DNA from: Asanoa sp. WMMD1127
GTDB lineage: Bacteria > Actinomycetota > Actinomycetes > Mycobacteriales > Micromonosporaceae
DNA length: 64,000 bases
Direction: 5' to 3'
NCBI RefSeq assembly: GCF_029626225.1
Contig: NZ_JARUBP010000001.1
Span: 1,922,001 to 1,986,000 of the forward strand
How positions within the stretch are numbered: position 1 is the first letter of the stretch; each line of letters begins with the position of its first letter. The position numbers and the translations under genes are program-made. Shown piece by piece: positions 49,386 to 57,540 of the stretch. A model generated the notes under the pieces. That model was not told where the DNA came from, searched no databases, and saw only the letters and a program-made list of their open reading frames with translations.

Positions 49386-50111
49386 ATGACCGTATTTCCT
49401 GCGCGTCGAGCCGTCCCCCTCACCCCCCGACGAGCTCTGCCGAGCGCAGAATCCGACCAGCACGACCTGCTCGAAGCCGCACGTCCACGCCCCATGGACT
49501 GGGCCCGCCGCCGGCGGGCCGAGCGCGACGCCCGCCGCATCGAAGCGGCCGGCGCCCGTGCTCTCCACCGCGTCGAGAACCTCGGCCCGTCGTGGCACAT
49601 CATCGAGTGGCCCCGCACCGACTCGTTCGACGCCCTGTTCACGGGCGCCGACGACCAGGCCGGGTTCCTGGTGATCGGGCCGAGCGGCCTGTTCGCCGTG
49701 ACGATCGCCGACCACGGCCGGTCCCGGGTGATGGTCGCCGGTGACGTCGTCCAGATCAGCGGCAAGCGCCCGCCCTACGTGACGGAGGCGCGCCGGGACG
49801 CGAAACGGGCCGCCAAGGCGCTCAGCGGCGCCGTCGGCCACGCCGTACCGGTGACGCCGGTGTTGACGTTCGTCGGTTCTGGCGTCATCAGCGTCTACGG
49901 ACTTCCCAAGGACTGTCTGGTGGCGACCCACCGCGAACTCGACCGCCTGCTGGTGGCCGGCGGCGACCGGATCAGCGCGTCCACCGCCGAAAAGTTGTCC
50001 CGCGTGGCGAGCCAACCCAGCACCTGGCTCAACGCGCCCAACAGCGGTGGTGGCTACCGGTGGTACGAGGAAGGTCGCACCGCCTCCACCAAGCTCGCCA
50101 CCCGCCGTTGA
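49386..50111 (+). CDS. NERD-like nuclease-related domain protein
   Basis: 241 aa from the ATG at 49386, with GGAGG 5 nt upstream. The basic N-terminal third ([20 protein letters not shown]) is followed by a domain (about 65-170) with [20 protein letters not shown], which recalls the NERD fold's GPSGVFVIDSK strand. The usual catalytic Asp..Lys pair is not obvious: VTIADHG stands where VIDSK is expected. NERD proteins are restriction-endonuclease-like and occur in DNA-processing or defence contexts. No such partner lies next to it. Function uncertain. Confidence 0.65.
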   Translation: MTVFPARRAVPLTPRRALPSAESDQHDLLEAARPRPMDWARRRRAERDARRIEAAGARALHRVENLGPSWHIIEWPRTDSFDALFTGADDQAGFLVIGPSGLFAVTIADHGRSRVMVAGDVVQISGKRPPYVTEARRDAKRAAKALSGAVGHAVPVTPVLTFVGSGVISVYGLPKDCLVATHRELDRLLVAGGDRISASTAEKLSRVASQPSTWLNAPNSGGGYRWYEEGRTASTKLATRR

Positions 50112-50211
50112 CCGCGTCGTCACTACCATCGGCCGACTGGAGGGTCGTCGGCACGCCCATCACCGGTTAGCGTGACGGTGGGGCAACTGCCGGCGATGCA
50201 CAGGAGGCGCG

Positions 50212-50730
50212 GTGGCGCACGTCGAACTTGAGCTCGAGGTTTTGGCACCTGGCGAGTCCGACGGCGTGGAGCCGACAACCGGCCCACCCGCGGGAGCTGC
50301 CGCCTGGGCGTCTCCCTCGTGGTCGCCACCGGCGCCGCAACGCCCCGCGCCGACCAGCTTCACCCGCTGGGCCGAGACGGTGTTCGCGGCCGACGAGCCC
50401 TGCCTGGTCATCGACCGTTCGATGACCATCGTCGCCGCGTCCGCCAGCTGCTGCGCGCTGCTGGGCCTCGCCGACCCGCGCACCGCGGTCGGCCTTCCGC
50501 TGCTCGACGCGGGCCTGCGCCTCGTCGACTTCACCGCCGCCCGCAGCGAGCTCACCGAGACCGAGGTCGACAAGATCCCGCCGCTGCTCGCGGTCACCTC
50601 GGAACGCCAGGCCCGCGGCCTCCTCCGCGTCCACCAGGGCGACGGCGACGCCACCGTCGACGCGATCGCCACCCCGTTGCTGGTCGACGGCGCCGTTGCC
50701 GGCTCGCTGACCTTCTTCGCCACCGTCTGA
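50212..50730 (+). CDS. PAS-domain-only protein
   Basis: 172 aa, GTG start with GGAGG 6 nt upstream. A Pro/Ala-rich N-terminal tail (about 1-48) precedes one PAS domain (about 55-172): FAADEPCLVIDRSMTIVAASASCCALLGLAD, then VDAIATPLLVDGAVAGSLTFFATV as the last strands. Cys64 and the Cys79-Cys80 pair lie in the PAS core. No kinase, cyclase or HTH output domain is present, so it probably works through a partner. It abuts (3 bp) the convergent ECF sigma gene. Confidence 0.75.
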   Translation: MAHVELELEVLAPGESDGVEPTTGPPAGAAAWASPSWSPPAPQRPAPTSFTRWAETVFAADEPCLVIDRSMTIVAASASCCALLGLADPRTAVGLPLLDAGLRLVDFTAARSELTETEVDKIPPLLAVTSERQARGLLRVHQGDGDATVDAIATPLLVDGAVAGSLTFFATV

Positions 50731-50733
50731 CCG

Positions 50734-51963
50734 TCAGCGGTCGGCGACCTCCGCCCGACGGCGCCGCAGGTAGCGCCGCTCCGGGTCCGAGGTGACCAGC
50801 GCCAGCGCCTCGTCGTAGGCGCGGACCGCCTCCGCCGGACGGCCGAGCCGGCGCAGCAGGTCGGCGCGGGTCGCGGGCAGCAGGTGATAGCCGTCCAGCG
50901 CACCGGTCGCGGCCAGCCGGTCCACCACCGCCAGGCCGGCCTGCGGGCCGTCGGCCATCGCGACCGCCACCGCCCGGTTGAGCGCCACCACCGGCGAGGG
51001 CAGCAGCTTGGCCAGCTCGGCGTAGAGGCCGGCGATCTCGGTCCAGTCGGTGTCGCCCGCCGTCGGCGCCGTCGCATGGACTGCCGCGATCGCCGCCTGG
51101 ATCTGGTAGGGCCCCGGGCGGCCACGCCGCAACGCACGCCGGAGCAGGGCGTCGGCCGCTGCGATGCGGGTCGTGTCCCAGCGCGAGCGGTCCTGGTCCT
51201 CGAGCGCGACGAGGTCGCCCGCGGCATCGAGGCGCGCGGCCCGACGGGCGTCGTGCAGCATCATCAGCGCCAACAGGCCGGCCGCCTCCGGCTCGTCGGG
51301 CATCAGCGCGACGAGCACCTCGCCGAGTCGGATCGCCTCGGCGGTCAGGTCGACCCGCACGAGGTCGGCGCCCGCTGTGGCCGCGTACCCCTCGTTGAAG
51401 AGCAGGTAGACCACCGCGAGCACGGCCGCCAACCGGTCGGGCAGCAGGTGGTCGGGCGGCACCCGGAACGGGATGCCGGCGTTGCGGATCTTGCCTTTGG
51501 CCCGGAACAGCCGCTGCGCCATGGTCTTCTCGGGCAGCAGGAACGCCCGGGCGATCTCCGCGGTGGTCAGGCCGGCCAGCGTGCGCAGGGTCAGCGCCAC
51601 CTGCGCCTCCTGGTCGAGCGCCGGGTGGCAGCAGGTGAAGATCAGCTCAAGGCGGTCGTCGGGGATGCCCACCGGCACCAGTGGTTCCGGCTGGCTCATC
51701 CGCACCACCTCCCGCAGCTTCTCCGCCTCGACCGCCGCACGCCGCACGCGGTCGAGCGCCCGGTTGCGCGCCGTCACCACCAGCCAGCCGCCGGGGCGCT
51801 GGGGCACGCCCTCGTGCCGCCAGCGCTCCAGCGCCTTCGCGAACGCGTCCTGGGCGCACTCCTCCGCGAGGTCCCAGTCGCCGGTCAGCCTGATCACCGC
51901 CGCCACCACGCGACCCCACTCGGCGCGGTAGACAGCGGTGACCTCGGCGTCGATGTCGGTCAT
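50734..51963 (-). CDS. ECF42-type sigma factor with C-terminal extension (DUF6596/TPR-like)
   Basis: 409 aa. Sigma region 2: [44 protein letters not shown] (in parts). Region 4: [48 protein letters not shown]-terminal extension of about 230 residues holds the DUF6596 pattern [12 protein letters not shown] (here [15 protein letters not shown]), [24 protein letters not shown] and TPR-like helices. Known ECF42 factors need this extension and lack an anti-sigma. It is translationally coupled (ATGA) to the YCII/DGPF gene upstream, the standard partner and likely target. Confidence 0.93.
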   Translation of the reverse strand: MTDIDAEVTAVYRAEWGRVVAAVIRLTGDWDLAEECAQDAFAKALERWRHEGVPQRPGGWLVVTARNRALDRVRRAAVEAEKLREVVRMSQPEPLVPVGIPDDRLELIFTCCHPALDQEAQVALTLRTLAGLTTAEIARAFLLPEKTMAQRLFRAKGKIRNAGIPFRVPPDHLLPDRLAAVLAVVYLLFNEGYAATAGADLVRVDLTAEAIRLGEVLVALMPDEPEAAGLLALMMLHDARRAARLDAAGDLVALEDQDRSRWDTTRIAAADALLRRALRRGRPGPYQIQAAIAAVHATAPTAGDTDWTEIAGLYAELAKLLPSPVVALNRAVAVAMADGPQAGLAVVDRLAATGALDGYHLLPATRADLLRRLGRPAEAVRAYDEALALVTSDPERRYLRRRRAEVADR

Positions 51964-52310
51964 TCGGTCCAGTACGGCCGCACGTCGACCATGCCGCCCC
52001 AGGCCATCGGGTGCTTCGCGGCGATCTCGATGGCCTCGTCGAGATTGTCGGCCTCGATGATGTCGAAGCCGGCGATCTGCTCCTTGGTCTCCGCGTACGG
52101 CCCGTCGAACACCACCACCTCCCCGTTGCGCACCCGCACCGTGGTGGCGTCCGCGCCCGGCCGGATCCGGTTGCCGGTGAGCCGGGCACCCTTGCCGTCC
52201 ATCTCGCTGACCCAGTCCTCGATCTCCATCGGGCCGCCCGCCGCGTTCTCGGACTCCTCGCTCGGCTCGTTGCCCGGGGCCTCGGTGCAGATCAGAAACA
52301 GGTACTTCAT
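51960..52310 (-). CDS. YCII/DGPF-domain protein
   Basis: 116 aa. YCII-like fold, with the defining [19 protein letters not shown] (DGPF motif) and flanking strands [10 protein letters not shown] and [22 protein letters not shown] lies upstream of the ATG. Conserved neighbour of ECF42 sigma genes, with suspected roles in stress or in dehalogenation-like chemistry, unproven. First gene of the two-gene operon, so it is probably both partner and target of the sigma factor. Confidence 0.92.
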   Translation of the reverse strand: MKYLFLICTEAPGNEPSEESENAAGGPMEIEDWVSEMDGKGARLTGNRIRPGADATTVRVRNGEVVVFDGPYAETKEQIAGFDIIEADNLDEAIEIAAKHPMAWGGMVDVRPYWTE

Positions 52311-52404
52311 CTCAGGTTTCCTCTCGCTTCGCGTCCACTTCCACCTCTACGACGAACGGGAAAGCCCGCCAACTACCGGTCGGGAAAAAGTTCTTGGAGC
52401 GCCG

Positions 52405-52410
52405 TACGCT
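52405..52410 (+). promoter_or_regulatory. -10 element (TACGCT) for the ACT-domain gene
   Basis: TACGCT ends 7 nt before the ATG at 52418, giving a leaderless arrangement. Confidence 0.5.
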
Positions 52411-52417
52411 TCGTGTC

Positions 52418-52807
52418 ATGCCCGCTCTTGATCTTCTCCCGGACGACTACGCGGTCTGCCGGCTCCCTGCCGGCTCGGCGCTGCCGCCGGGCCTGGTCGG
52501 TGGCGGCAACGGCGCCGGAGTGCTGTCGGTGACCTGGACCGCCGACGAGGTCTCGGTGATCTGTCGCGCCGACCAGGTGCCCGACGGCGCGACCGCCGAG
52601 GCGCCGTGGCGCTGCCTGCGGGTCGCCGGCCCGCTGGACTTCGCGCTGACCGGCGTGCTCGCGTCGATGGTGGAGCCGCTCGCTGCCGCCCGCGTCACGA
52701 TCATGGCCTTCTCCACCTACGACACCGACTACATCCTGGTGCCCAGCGTCCGGCTGGCGGAAGCCGTCGCCACGCTCGACCGGGCCGGCCATCCGGTGAC
52801 GACCTGA
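52418..52807 (+). CDS. ACT-domain protein
   Basis: 129 aa from the ATG at 52418. Two ACT-like halves: YAVCRLPAGSALPPGL with LSVTWTADEVSVICRADQVPDG, then WRCLRVAGPLDFALTGVLASMVEPLAAARVTIMAFSTYDTDYILVPSVRLAEAVATL (in parts). The FSTYDTDYILV motif is diagnostic of the ACT_7/CASTOR-like group. It probably binds an amino acid and acts as a small regulatory protein. No fused enzyme. Confidence 0.88.
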   Translation: MPALDLLPDDYAVCRLPAGSALPPGLVGGGNGAGVLSVTWTADEVSVICRADQVPDGATAEAPWRCLRVAGPLDFALTGVLASMVEPLAAARVTIMAFSTYDTDYILVPSVRLAEAVATLDRAGHPVTT

Positions 52808-52862
52808 GCGGGAATACGATGGTGCCGCCCGCACCCCCGTCGATGTCCCGCCCCGAGGTACC

Positions 52863-53393
52863 GTGCGCCGCCCCACCCTGCCCCCGCTGCTTCTCGCGTC
52901 CGCGACGGTCGCCCTGGTCGCGGCCGGCTGCGGCACGCCTCCTGAGCTGAACCCCCCGGGTACGGCGGTCCCGCGCCCAACGGCGACGGCGAGCGCGACG
53001 CCGACCGTGCTGCCCCCGCCCCTGACGCCGCAGCCGTCGACGTCGACGCCCCAGCAGCCCACGCCGACCACGACGACCGGCTTCCCGGACAGCCCCGCGG
53101 TGGCCTGCGGCGGCCGCCCGTCCGCGGCCCAGGTGATCAGCTTGCTGAAGCGGCGTGGCCTGCTCGCGTCGTCCTATCGGGGCCGGGTGACCGTCGGGCC
53201 GATGTGCGCGGGCACGTGGCAGTGGAGCGTGCTCGACACGGCCAACGGGCCCCTGCAGGCGGTCAGCCGGATCACCGGCAACACGCTGCGCCTCGTCACC
53301 GCCGGCACCGACGTGTGCAGCATCGAGGTGCGGGCCGGCGCCCCCGCGGGCATCCGCGCCGCCGCCTGCGACGCGAACCCACCCAACATCTAG
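52863..53393 (+). CDS. Putative lipoprotein
   Basis: 176 aa, GTG start. The signal peptide has lipobox VAAGC (Cys about 22), then a Thr/Pro/Ser-rich linker (about 30-77) and a C-terminal domain with four Cys (VACGGRP, PMCAGTW, DVCSIEV, AACDAN) likely in two disulfides. No known catalytic motif. Secreted, membrane-anchored protein of unknown role. Convergent with the VapC gene, 8 bp away. Confidence 0.72.
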   Translation: MRRPTLPPLLLASATVALVAAGCGTPPELNPPGTAVPRPTATASATPTVLPPPLTPQPSTSTPQQPTPTTTTGFPDSPAVACGGRPSAAQVISLLKRRGLLASSYRGRVTVGPMCAGTWQWSVLDTANGPLQAVSRITGNTLRLVTAGTDVCSIEVRAGAPAGIRAAACDANPPNI

Positions 53394-53401
53394 CGCGCGG
53401 A

Positions 53402-53803
53402 TCAGACTTCGATGATCGGCCAGCCGTCGCCGAGAACCTTCCGGACCTGGTCCGCACGTGAGGTGATGAGGCCGGCCGCGCTGCTGATGGCCACGAAAGC
53501 GGCATGACCGGCGCCGAGCCGGCCGGTTTGCCGGGCCATGCCACCAATCAGGGGGCAGTCATCACTGCGGTCGACCTCAACGGCTGGCGAGACGACCCGG
53601 ACTGAAGGGTTCCGACGCAACATTTGCAGCAGCTCATGCTCACGGTGGTCGAGCAGGCTGTACGCCTCGAGTAGACAGACCAGTGGCACGGCCACGGTGG
53701 CCCCCGCATCGGCGGCCTCCACCACCGACCCGCCGACCGCCTCGACACCTTGGACGTATGCCATGAGGGCGCCGGTGTCGAGGACGTAGACGGGTCGGCT
53801 CAC
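53402..53803 (-). CDS. vapC: PIN-domain toxin (VapC family) with weak active site
   Basis: 133 aa, GTG start overlapping the antitoxin stop (GTGA). Opens VYVLDTGALMAYV (Asp9), then CLLEAYSLL (Glu46). At the third acidic position the family has Asp, but here it is GAGHAAFVAI (His100). The fourth region is LITSRADQVR (Asp118). Such toxins are Mg-dependent RNases with three or four acidic residues, so activity may be reduced or lost. Order antitoxin-toxin, overlapping, as in VapBC modules. Confidence 0.82.
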   Translation of the reverse strand: MSRPVYVLDTGALMAYVQGVEAVGGSVVEAADAGATVAVPLVCLLEAYSLLDHREHELLQMLRRNPSVRVVSPAVEVDRSDDCPLIGGMARQTGRLGAGHAAFVAISSAAGLITSRADQVRKVLGDGWPIIEV

Positions 53804-54111
53804 GCGACGTCGGACCGGTCGAAGTCGGCTCGCACCTCGTCCACCGGGCGGTCCAGCAGCTCAGCGACGCGGGCAATCGCACCCTCGCGCATCTCGGGCG
53901 TGACCCTTCGCTCCGCGAGCCGGCGCACGGCACCTTCCGGGTCGTATGGGAACTCGCGGTAGCCCGCCGCCCGCATCGCGGCCCGCAGGTCGTCGGACGC
54001 CCGACGTCGACGCAGTGCCTCCGTGACGTAGGCCGAGACCTGACGAGCGGGAAGTGCGTCAAGTTGCTCGGCGACGTCCTCCGGAACGGATACTGTCACA
54101 CGCCGATTCAT
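53800..54111 (-). CDS. vapB: RHH-type antitoxin (VapB-like)
   Basis: 103 aa. N-terminal ribbon-helix-helix RRVTVSVPEDVAEQLDALPARQVSAYVTEALRRRR (in parts), the DNA-binding and autoregulatory part. The C-terminal half (YREFPYDPEG onward) should wrap the PIN toxin. A leaderless promoter (TAGCCT, minus) precedes it, so the module has its own control. The toxin gene overlaps its stop by 4 bp. Confidence 0.87.
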   Translation of the reverse strand: MNRRVTVSVPEDVAEQLDALPARQVSAYVTEALRRRRASDDLRAAMRAAGYREFPYDPEGAVRRLAERRVTPEMREGAIARVAELLDRPVDEVRADFDRSDVA

Positions 54112-54118
54112 ACTCTAG

Positions 54119-54124
54119 AGGCTA
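54119..54124 (-). promoter_or_regulatory. -10 element (TAGCCT) of the vapBC operon
   Basis: Minus-strand TAGCCT ends 7 nt before the antitoxin ATG. A small CTCTAGAG palindrome (54113-54120) sits between the -10 and the start and could be part of the RHH operator. Confidence 0.5.
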
Positions 54125-54160
54125 ACAGGTGTGACTTCAGCTCGGGGAACAGTCGGCGCT

Positions 54161-55111
54161 TTAGTCGCCGCGCCGGATGCGGTCCAGCCAAGCTGCGGCG
54201 TCGGCATAGTCCACATCGGATTGGCCGGGCGGCGCCGGGACCGGGCCGTCGCTCTCGGAGTCGGTCCAGCGGTGCCGGGGGTACGAGCCCAGGAAGCGCA
54301 CCTCGGCGCTGACCCGGCGGAGCCCGCGCAGCGCCTCCCCCATCCGGTCGTCGGCCACGTGGCCGGTGCAGTCGAGGAAGAACGCGTAGCGGCCGAGCGC
54401 CTCGCCGGTGGGCCGGGACTCGATCCGGGTGAGGTTGACACCGCGCACGGCAAGCTCCATCAGCACCGCGAGCAGCACGCCGACCCGGTCGTGGGCGATG
54501 TAGACGGCCAGCGACGTGCGGTCGTCGCCGGTCGCCGGCGGCGGGGTGCCCGGCCGCGAGACCAGCACGAACCGGGTCACCGCGTCGTTGTGGTCGCTGA
54601 TCTTCTCGGCCAGCACGGTCAGCCGCTGCTGCGTCGCGCCGATCGGCGCGCAGACCGCCGCGTCGTGCTCGCCGGTGGCGGCGCTGCGCGCGGCCGCGCC
54701 GTTGGAGAGCACGTCGACCACGACCGCGTCGGGCAGGTTGTCGCGCAGCCAACCCCGGCACTGCGTGGACGCCTGCGGGTGCGCGGCCACCGAGCGGATG
54801 CTCGAGAGCGTGACACCCGGGCGGGCGGCCAGCACGAACTCGACCGGCAGCACCACCTCGCGGGTGATCACGAGCGGCGAGCCGGCGACCATCTCGTCGA
54901 GGGTGACACCCACGCCGCCGCCGATCGAGTTCTCCAGCGGCACCAGGGCGGAGTCGGCGTCGCCGGAGCGCACGAGGTCGAGCGCCTCACCGACGCTGCG
55001 CGCCGGCGTGCGCTGGCCGCGCTCGGCGGCCGGAATCGTGCGCAGCGCCTGCTCGGCGAACGTCCCCTCCGGCCCGAGGTAGACAAATCGCGTAGGCGGC
55101 GTTCCCGGCAT
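54161..55111 (-). CDS. pheA: Prephenate dehydratase
   Basis: 316 aa. The PDT domain (about 8-185) has YLGPEGTFAEQAL, ALVPLENSIGGGVGVTLDEM, AAHPQASTQCRGWL, AAVCAPIGATQ and the TRF motif in AVTRFVLV. The C-terminal ACT domain (about 200-285) has VLMELAVRGVNLTRIESRPTGE (ESRP allosteric Phe site) and YAFFLDCTGH. It makes phenylpyruvate from prephenate and is feedback inhibited by Phe. No chorismate mutase domain is fused. A Pro/Asp-rich tail of about 25 residues follows. Confidence 0.96.
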   Translation of the reverse strand: MPGTPPTRFVYLGPEGTFAEQALRTIPAAERGQRTPARSVGEALDLVRSGDADSALVPLENSIGGGVGVTLDEMVAGSPLVITREVVLPVEFVLAARPGVTLSSIRSVAAHPQASTQCRGWLRDNLPDAVVVDVLSNGAAARSAATGEHDAAVCAPIGATQQRLTVLAEKISDHNDAVTRFVLVSRPGTPPPATGDDRTSLAVYIAHDRVGVLLAVLMELAVRGVNLTRIESRPTGEALGRYAFFLDCTGHVADDRMGEALRGLRRVSAEVRFLGSYPRHRWTDSESDGPVPAPPGQSDVDYADAAAWLDRIRRGD

Positions 55112-55117
55112 GAGGCC

Positions 55118-55123
55118 AGCCTA
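55118..55123 (-). promoter_or_regulatory. -10 element (TAGGCT) for pheA
   Basis: Minus-strand TAGGCT ends 6 nt before the pheA ATG, giving a leaderless arrangement. Confidence 0.5.
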
Positions 55124-55145
55124 GGACCATGGCCCGAACGGACAA

Positions 55146-55174
55146 ACGGCCCACCCCTGTGCGGGGCGGGCCGT
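55146..55174 (-). terminator. Hairpin terminator of the AIM24 gene
   Basis: 12-bp arms (55146-55157 and 55163-55174) pair with one G-U in the minus-strand transcript. GTTTGTCC follows, 14 bp after the AIM24 stop. Confidence 0.7.
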
Positions 55175-55187
55175 CTGCCACGATCGA

Positions 55188-55919
55188 TCAACTGAACAAA
55201 CCGCCGAGGACGCCGCCCTGCTGCTGGTTGCCGCCGCCGGCGCCGGCGATGCCGGCCGGGGGCTCCTCCGAGGGCTGCACGACGACGAAGCCCTGGCCGG
55301 CGAAGCTCATCGTGAACGCCTCGCCGGTGCTGCGGCCGAGCAGCGTGCCGATGCCGAGCTGGTCGGCCCGGTGGTAGCCGGTCTGCAGGCTGGCCGACCA
55401 GCAGATCGCCGCCTGCGGGTCGACGTAGGTCGGCTGGTCGACGTTGAGCACGACCGGGGTGCCCTTGGTGGTGATGGCGATCCGGCCCTGGCCGGTGAAC
55501 ACGCAGTTGAACAGGCCGGCCGAGGACATCATGCCCATGCCCTGGACCATCTTGATGTCGTACTGCAGCGACGCGTCGAAGGCCAGCACGTTGGCGCCGT
55601 TGATCGACAGGGCGTCGCCGTGGTCGAGGTCGACGAGGTGGATGTCGGCGGCCCGGTCGGCCAGGAAGACGTCGCCGCGGCCGCTGACCTTCATCAGCGG
55701 CACGCCCTCGCCGGTCAGCTTCTGCTTGAGAAACTTGCCGATGCCGCCGGAACCGAGCGCCTGGAACTGCACCTGGCCCTGGTAGGCCACCATCGACCCG
55801 GTGCGCGCCATGCACTCACCGTTGAGCTCGATCTTGAGCATCTTGGAGTTCTGCAGCCGCAGGCCCGGCTGCTGCGACTCCTTCTCCAGGTTCTCCGCGG
55901 AAAACAGCTCGCTACGCAT
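55188..55919 (-). CDS. AIM24-family protein
   Basis: 243 aa. Beta-rich AIM24/TRAP-like fold: LKIELNGECMARTGSMVAYQGQVQF, GEGVPLMKVSGRGDVFLADRAADIHLVDLDHGDALSINGANVLAFD, GLFNCVFTGQGRIAITTKGTPV and GEAFTMSFAGQGFVVVQPSE (in parts). The Gly-rich tail ends LGGLFS. Cytoplasmic. Members are widespread in Actinobacteria and Bacilli, often in tandem, with no established activity. A single copy is present here. Confidence 0.9.
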   Translation of the reverse strand: MRSELFSAENLEKESQQPGLRLQNSKMLKIELNGECMARTGSMVAYQGQVQFQALGSGGIGKFLKQKLTGEGVPLMKVSGRGDVFLADRAADIHLVDLDHGDALSINGANVLAFDASLQYDIKMVQGMGMMSSAGLFNCVFTGQGRIAITTKGTPVVLNVDQPTYVDPQAAICWSASLQTGYHRADQLGIGTLLGRSTGEAFTMSFAGQGFVVVQPSEEPPAGIAGAGGGNQQQGGVLGGLFS

Positions 55920-56031
55920 CTGGGCGTTCCTCCATGACAGGATCCGGCGGGGTTGCTGCCCAGAAGCGTAGGTAGCCTGCGCAAACGCGAACGCGCCAGT
56001 GTCGCCAAGCCGACCTTGACGAGTCCGCGGC

Positions 56032-56391
56032 TCAGCCCCAGCCCAGGTCGTGCAGGCGCTCGTCGTCGATGCCGAAATGGTGTGCGATCTCGTGGACGAC
56101 GGTCACCGCGACCTCTTCGACGACGTCCTCGTCGGTGTCGCAGATCGACAGGATCGGCAGGCGGTAGATGGTGATCCGGTCGGGCAGCACGCCGGCGTAG
56201 TTCCAGCCGCGGTCGGTCAGCGCGTGCCCCTCGTAGAGGCCGAGCAGCCGGGTGCCGGGTGGCGACCGGTCCTCGACCAGGATCACCACGTTGTTCATCA
56301 GCCGGAGCAGCTCTTCGGGCACCTCGTCAAGGGCGTCGGCGACGAGTTCCTCGAAGCGCTCGCGACTCATCTCGACCGGCACGGCTCCCAT
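56032..56391 (-). CDS. Minimal zincin-like metallopeptidase family protein
   Basis: 119 aa. The HExxH motif is in VVHEIAHHFGIDDERLHDLG, with a third ligand Asp/His nearby. The N-terminal half FEELVADALDEVPEELLRLMNNVVILVEDRSP is typical of the DUF1025/metallopeptidase group. Start alternatives (GTG and ATG a few codons in) leave the domain intact. It probably binds Zn and has a cytoplasmic housekeeping role, with peptidase activity not shown for most members. Confidence 0.9.
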   Translation of the reverse strand: MGAVPVEMSRERFEELVADALDEVPEELLRLMNNVVILVEDRSPPGTRLLGLYEGHALTDRGWNYAGVLPDRITIYRLPILSICDTDEDVVEEVAVTVVHEIAHHFGIDDERLHDLGWG

Positions 56392-56422
56392 TGTGCCGTG
56401 CCGGCCGTGACGGGTGCGCCGC

Positions 56423-56851
56423 TCAGGCGAGGCGCGCGGTGAGCGTGATCTCGGCGCCTGGGGAGAGCAAGCGGGAGATCGGGCAGTTCTCCTTGGCGCC
56501 CTGGGCGATCTTCTGGAACTCGGCGTCGTCGATGCCGGGGACGTCGCCGACGGACTCCAGGTCGATGCGGGTGACGGTCATGCCGGCGTCGGTCTTGTCG
56601 AGGTGCACCTTCGCCGTCGTCTCGACGGAGGTCGGCGTGTGACCCGCGTCGGCGAGGCCCTTGGAGAAGGCCATCGAGAAGCAGCCGGCGTGGGCGGCCC
56701 CGATCAGCTCCTCGGGGTTGGTGCCCTCACCCTCCTCGAAGCGCGACTTGAAGCTGTAGTTCCCCTCGAACCCGCCCTTGCCGGTGCGGATCGTGCCGGA
56801 ACCTTCGGTCAGGTTGCCCGACCAGCGGGCGGAAGAAGTGCGGATTGGCAT
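56423..56851 (-). CDS. OsmC-family peroxiredoxin
   Basis: 142 aa from the ATG at 56851. A longer frame to 57022 would overlap the divergent reductase and is rejected. OsmC hallmarks: NPEELIGAAHAGCFSMAFS (peroxidatic Cys) and KENCPISRLLSPGAEI (resolving Cys). It reduces organic hydroperoxides in the cytoplasm with lipoyl- or thiol-type donors. Leaderless promoter (TAGCGT). Divergent from the F420/NADP-type reductase gene, 38 bp apart. Confidence 0.93.
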   Translation of the reverse strand: MPIRTSSARWSGNLTEGSGTIRTGKGGFEGNYSFKSRFEEGEGTNPEELIGAAHAGCFSMAFSKGLADAGHTPTSVETTAKVHLDKTDAGMTVTRIDLESVGDVPGIDDAEFQKIAQGAKENCPISRLLSPGAEITLTARLA

Positions 56852-56858
56852 GCCCTCG

Positions 56859-56864
56859 ACGCTA
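56859..56864 (-). promoter_or_regulatory. -10 element (TAGCGT) for the OsmC gene
   Basis: Minus-strand TAGCGT ends 7 nt before the ATG at 56851, giving a leaderless arrangement. Confidence 0.5.
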
Positions 56865-56889
56865 GTGCACCCTGCGGCATGATTGCTGG

Positions 56890-57540
56890 ATGCGGATCGG
56901 CATCCTCGGCACCGGCACCGTCGGGCAGACGTTCGGCACTCGCCTGCGCAATCTGGACCACGAGGTCGTTCTGGGTGCGCGCGAATCGGGCAATCCGCGC
57001 GCGGTGGAGTGGGCTGAGGCACACGCGGCGCGCTGTGGGACGTTCGCCGAGGCGGTCGCCGACGCCGATCTGGTGATCAACGCCACCGCCGGGCAGTACG
57101 CGGTCGACGCGCTGGAGATGGCCGGCGGCAATCCGGCCCTCGCCGGCAAGGTGGTTCTCGACCTGAGCAACCCGCTGGACTTCTCGTCCGGGGATCTTCG
57201 GCTCAGTGTCTGCAACACCGACAGCGTGGGCGAGCAGATCCAGCGGGCGTTCCCCGACGCCCGGATCGTGAAGAGCCTCAACACCGTCAACGGCAGCGTG
57301 ATGGTCGAGCCGAGCCTGGTGCCCGGCCAGCACACGATCTTCGTCGCCGGCAACGACCCCGAGGCCAAGCAGGTGGTGATCGGCCTGCTCGGCGAGCTCG
57401 GCTGGGTCCGGGCCAACGTCCTGGACCTCGGCGGCATCGAGGCGTCACGGGGCATGGAGATGTACATGCCGCTCTGGGTGTCGATCCTGCGCGCCCTCGA
57501 CGGCAACCTGGCTTTCAACATCAACGTGGTGCAGGGCTGA
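56890..57540 (+). CDS. NADPH-dependent F420 reductase-like / NAD(P)-binding oxidoreductase
   Basis: 216 aa. Rossmann fold with GILGTGTVGQTFGTRL, then NATAGQYAVDALEMAG, VLDLSNPLDFSSGDLRLSV and VVKSLNTVNGSVMVEPSLV-like (here IVKSLNTVNGSVMVEPS). Resembles F420H2:NADP oxidoreductases (Fno) and pyrroline-carboxylate-reductase-like domains. The specific cofactor pair is inferred. Its stop overlaps by one base the start of the FAD oxidoreductase, so the two are co-translated and may share a redox pathway. Confidence 0.85.
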   Translation: MRIGILGTGTVGQTFGTRLRNLDHEVVLGARESGNPRAVEWAEAHAARCGTFAEAVADADLVINATAGQYAVDALEMAGGNPALAGKVVLDLSNPLDFSSGDLRLSVCNTDSVGEQIQRAFPDARIVKSLNTVNGSVMVEPSLVPGQHTIFVAGNDPEAKQVVIGLLGELGWVRANVLDLGGIEASRGMEMYMPLWVSILRALDGNLAFNINVVQG

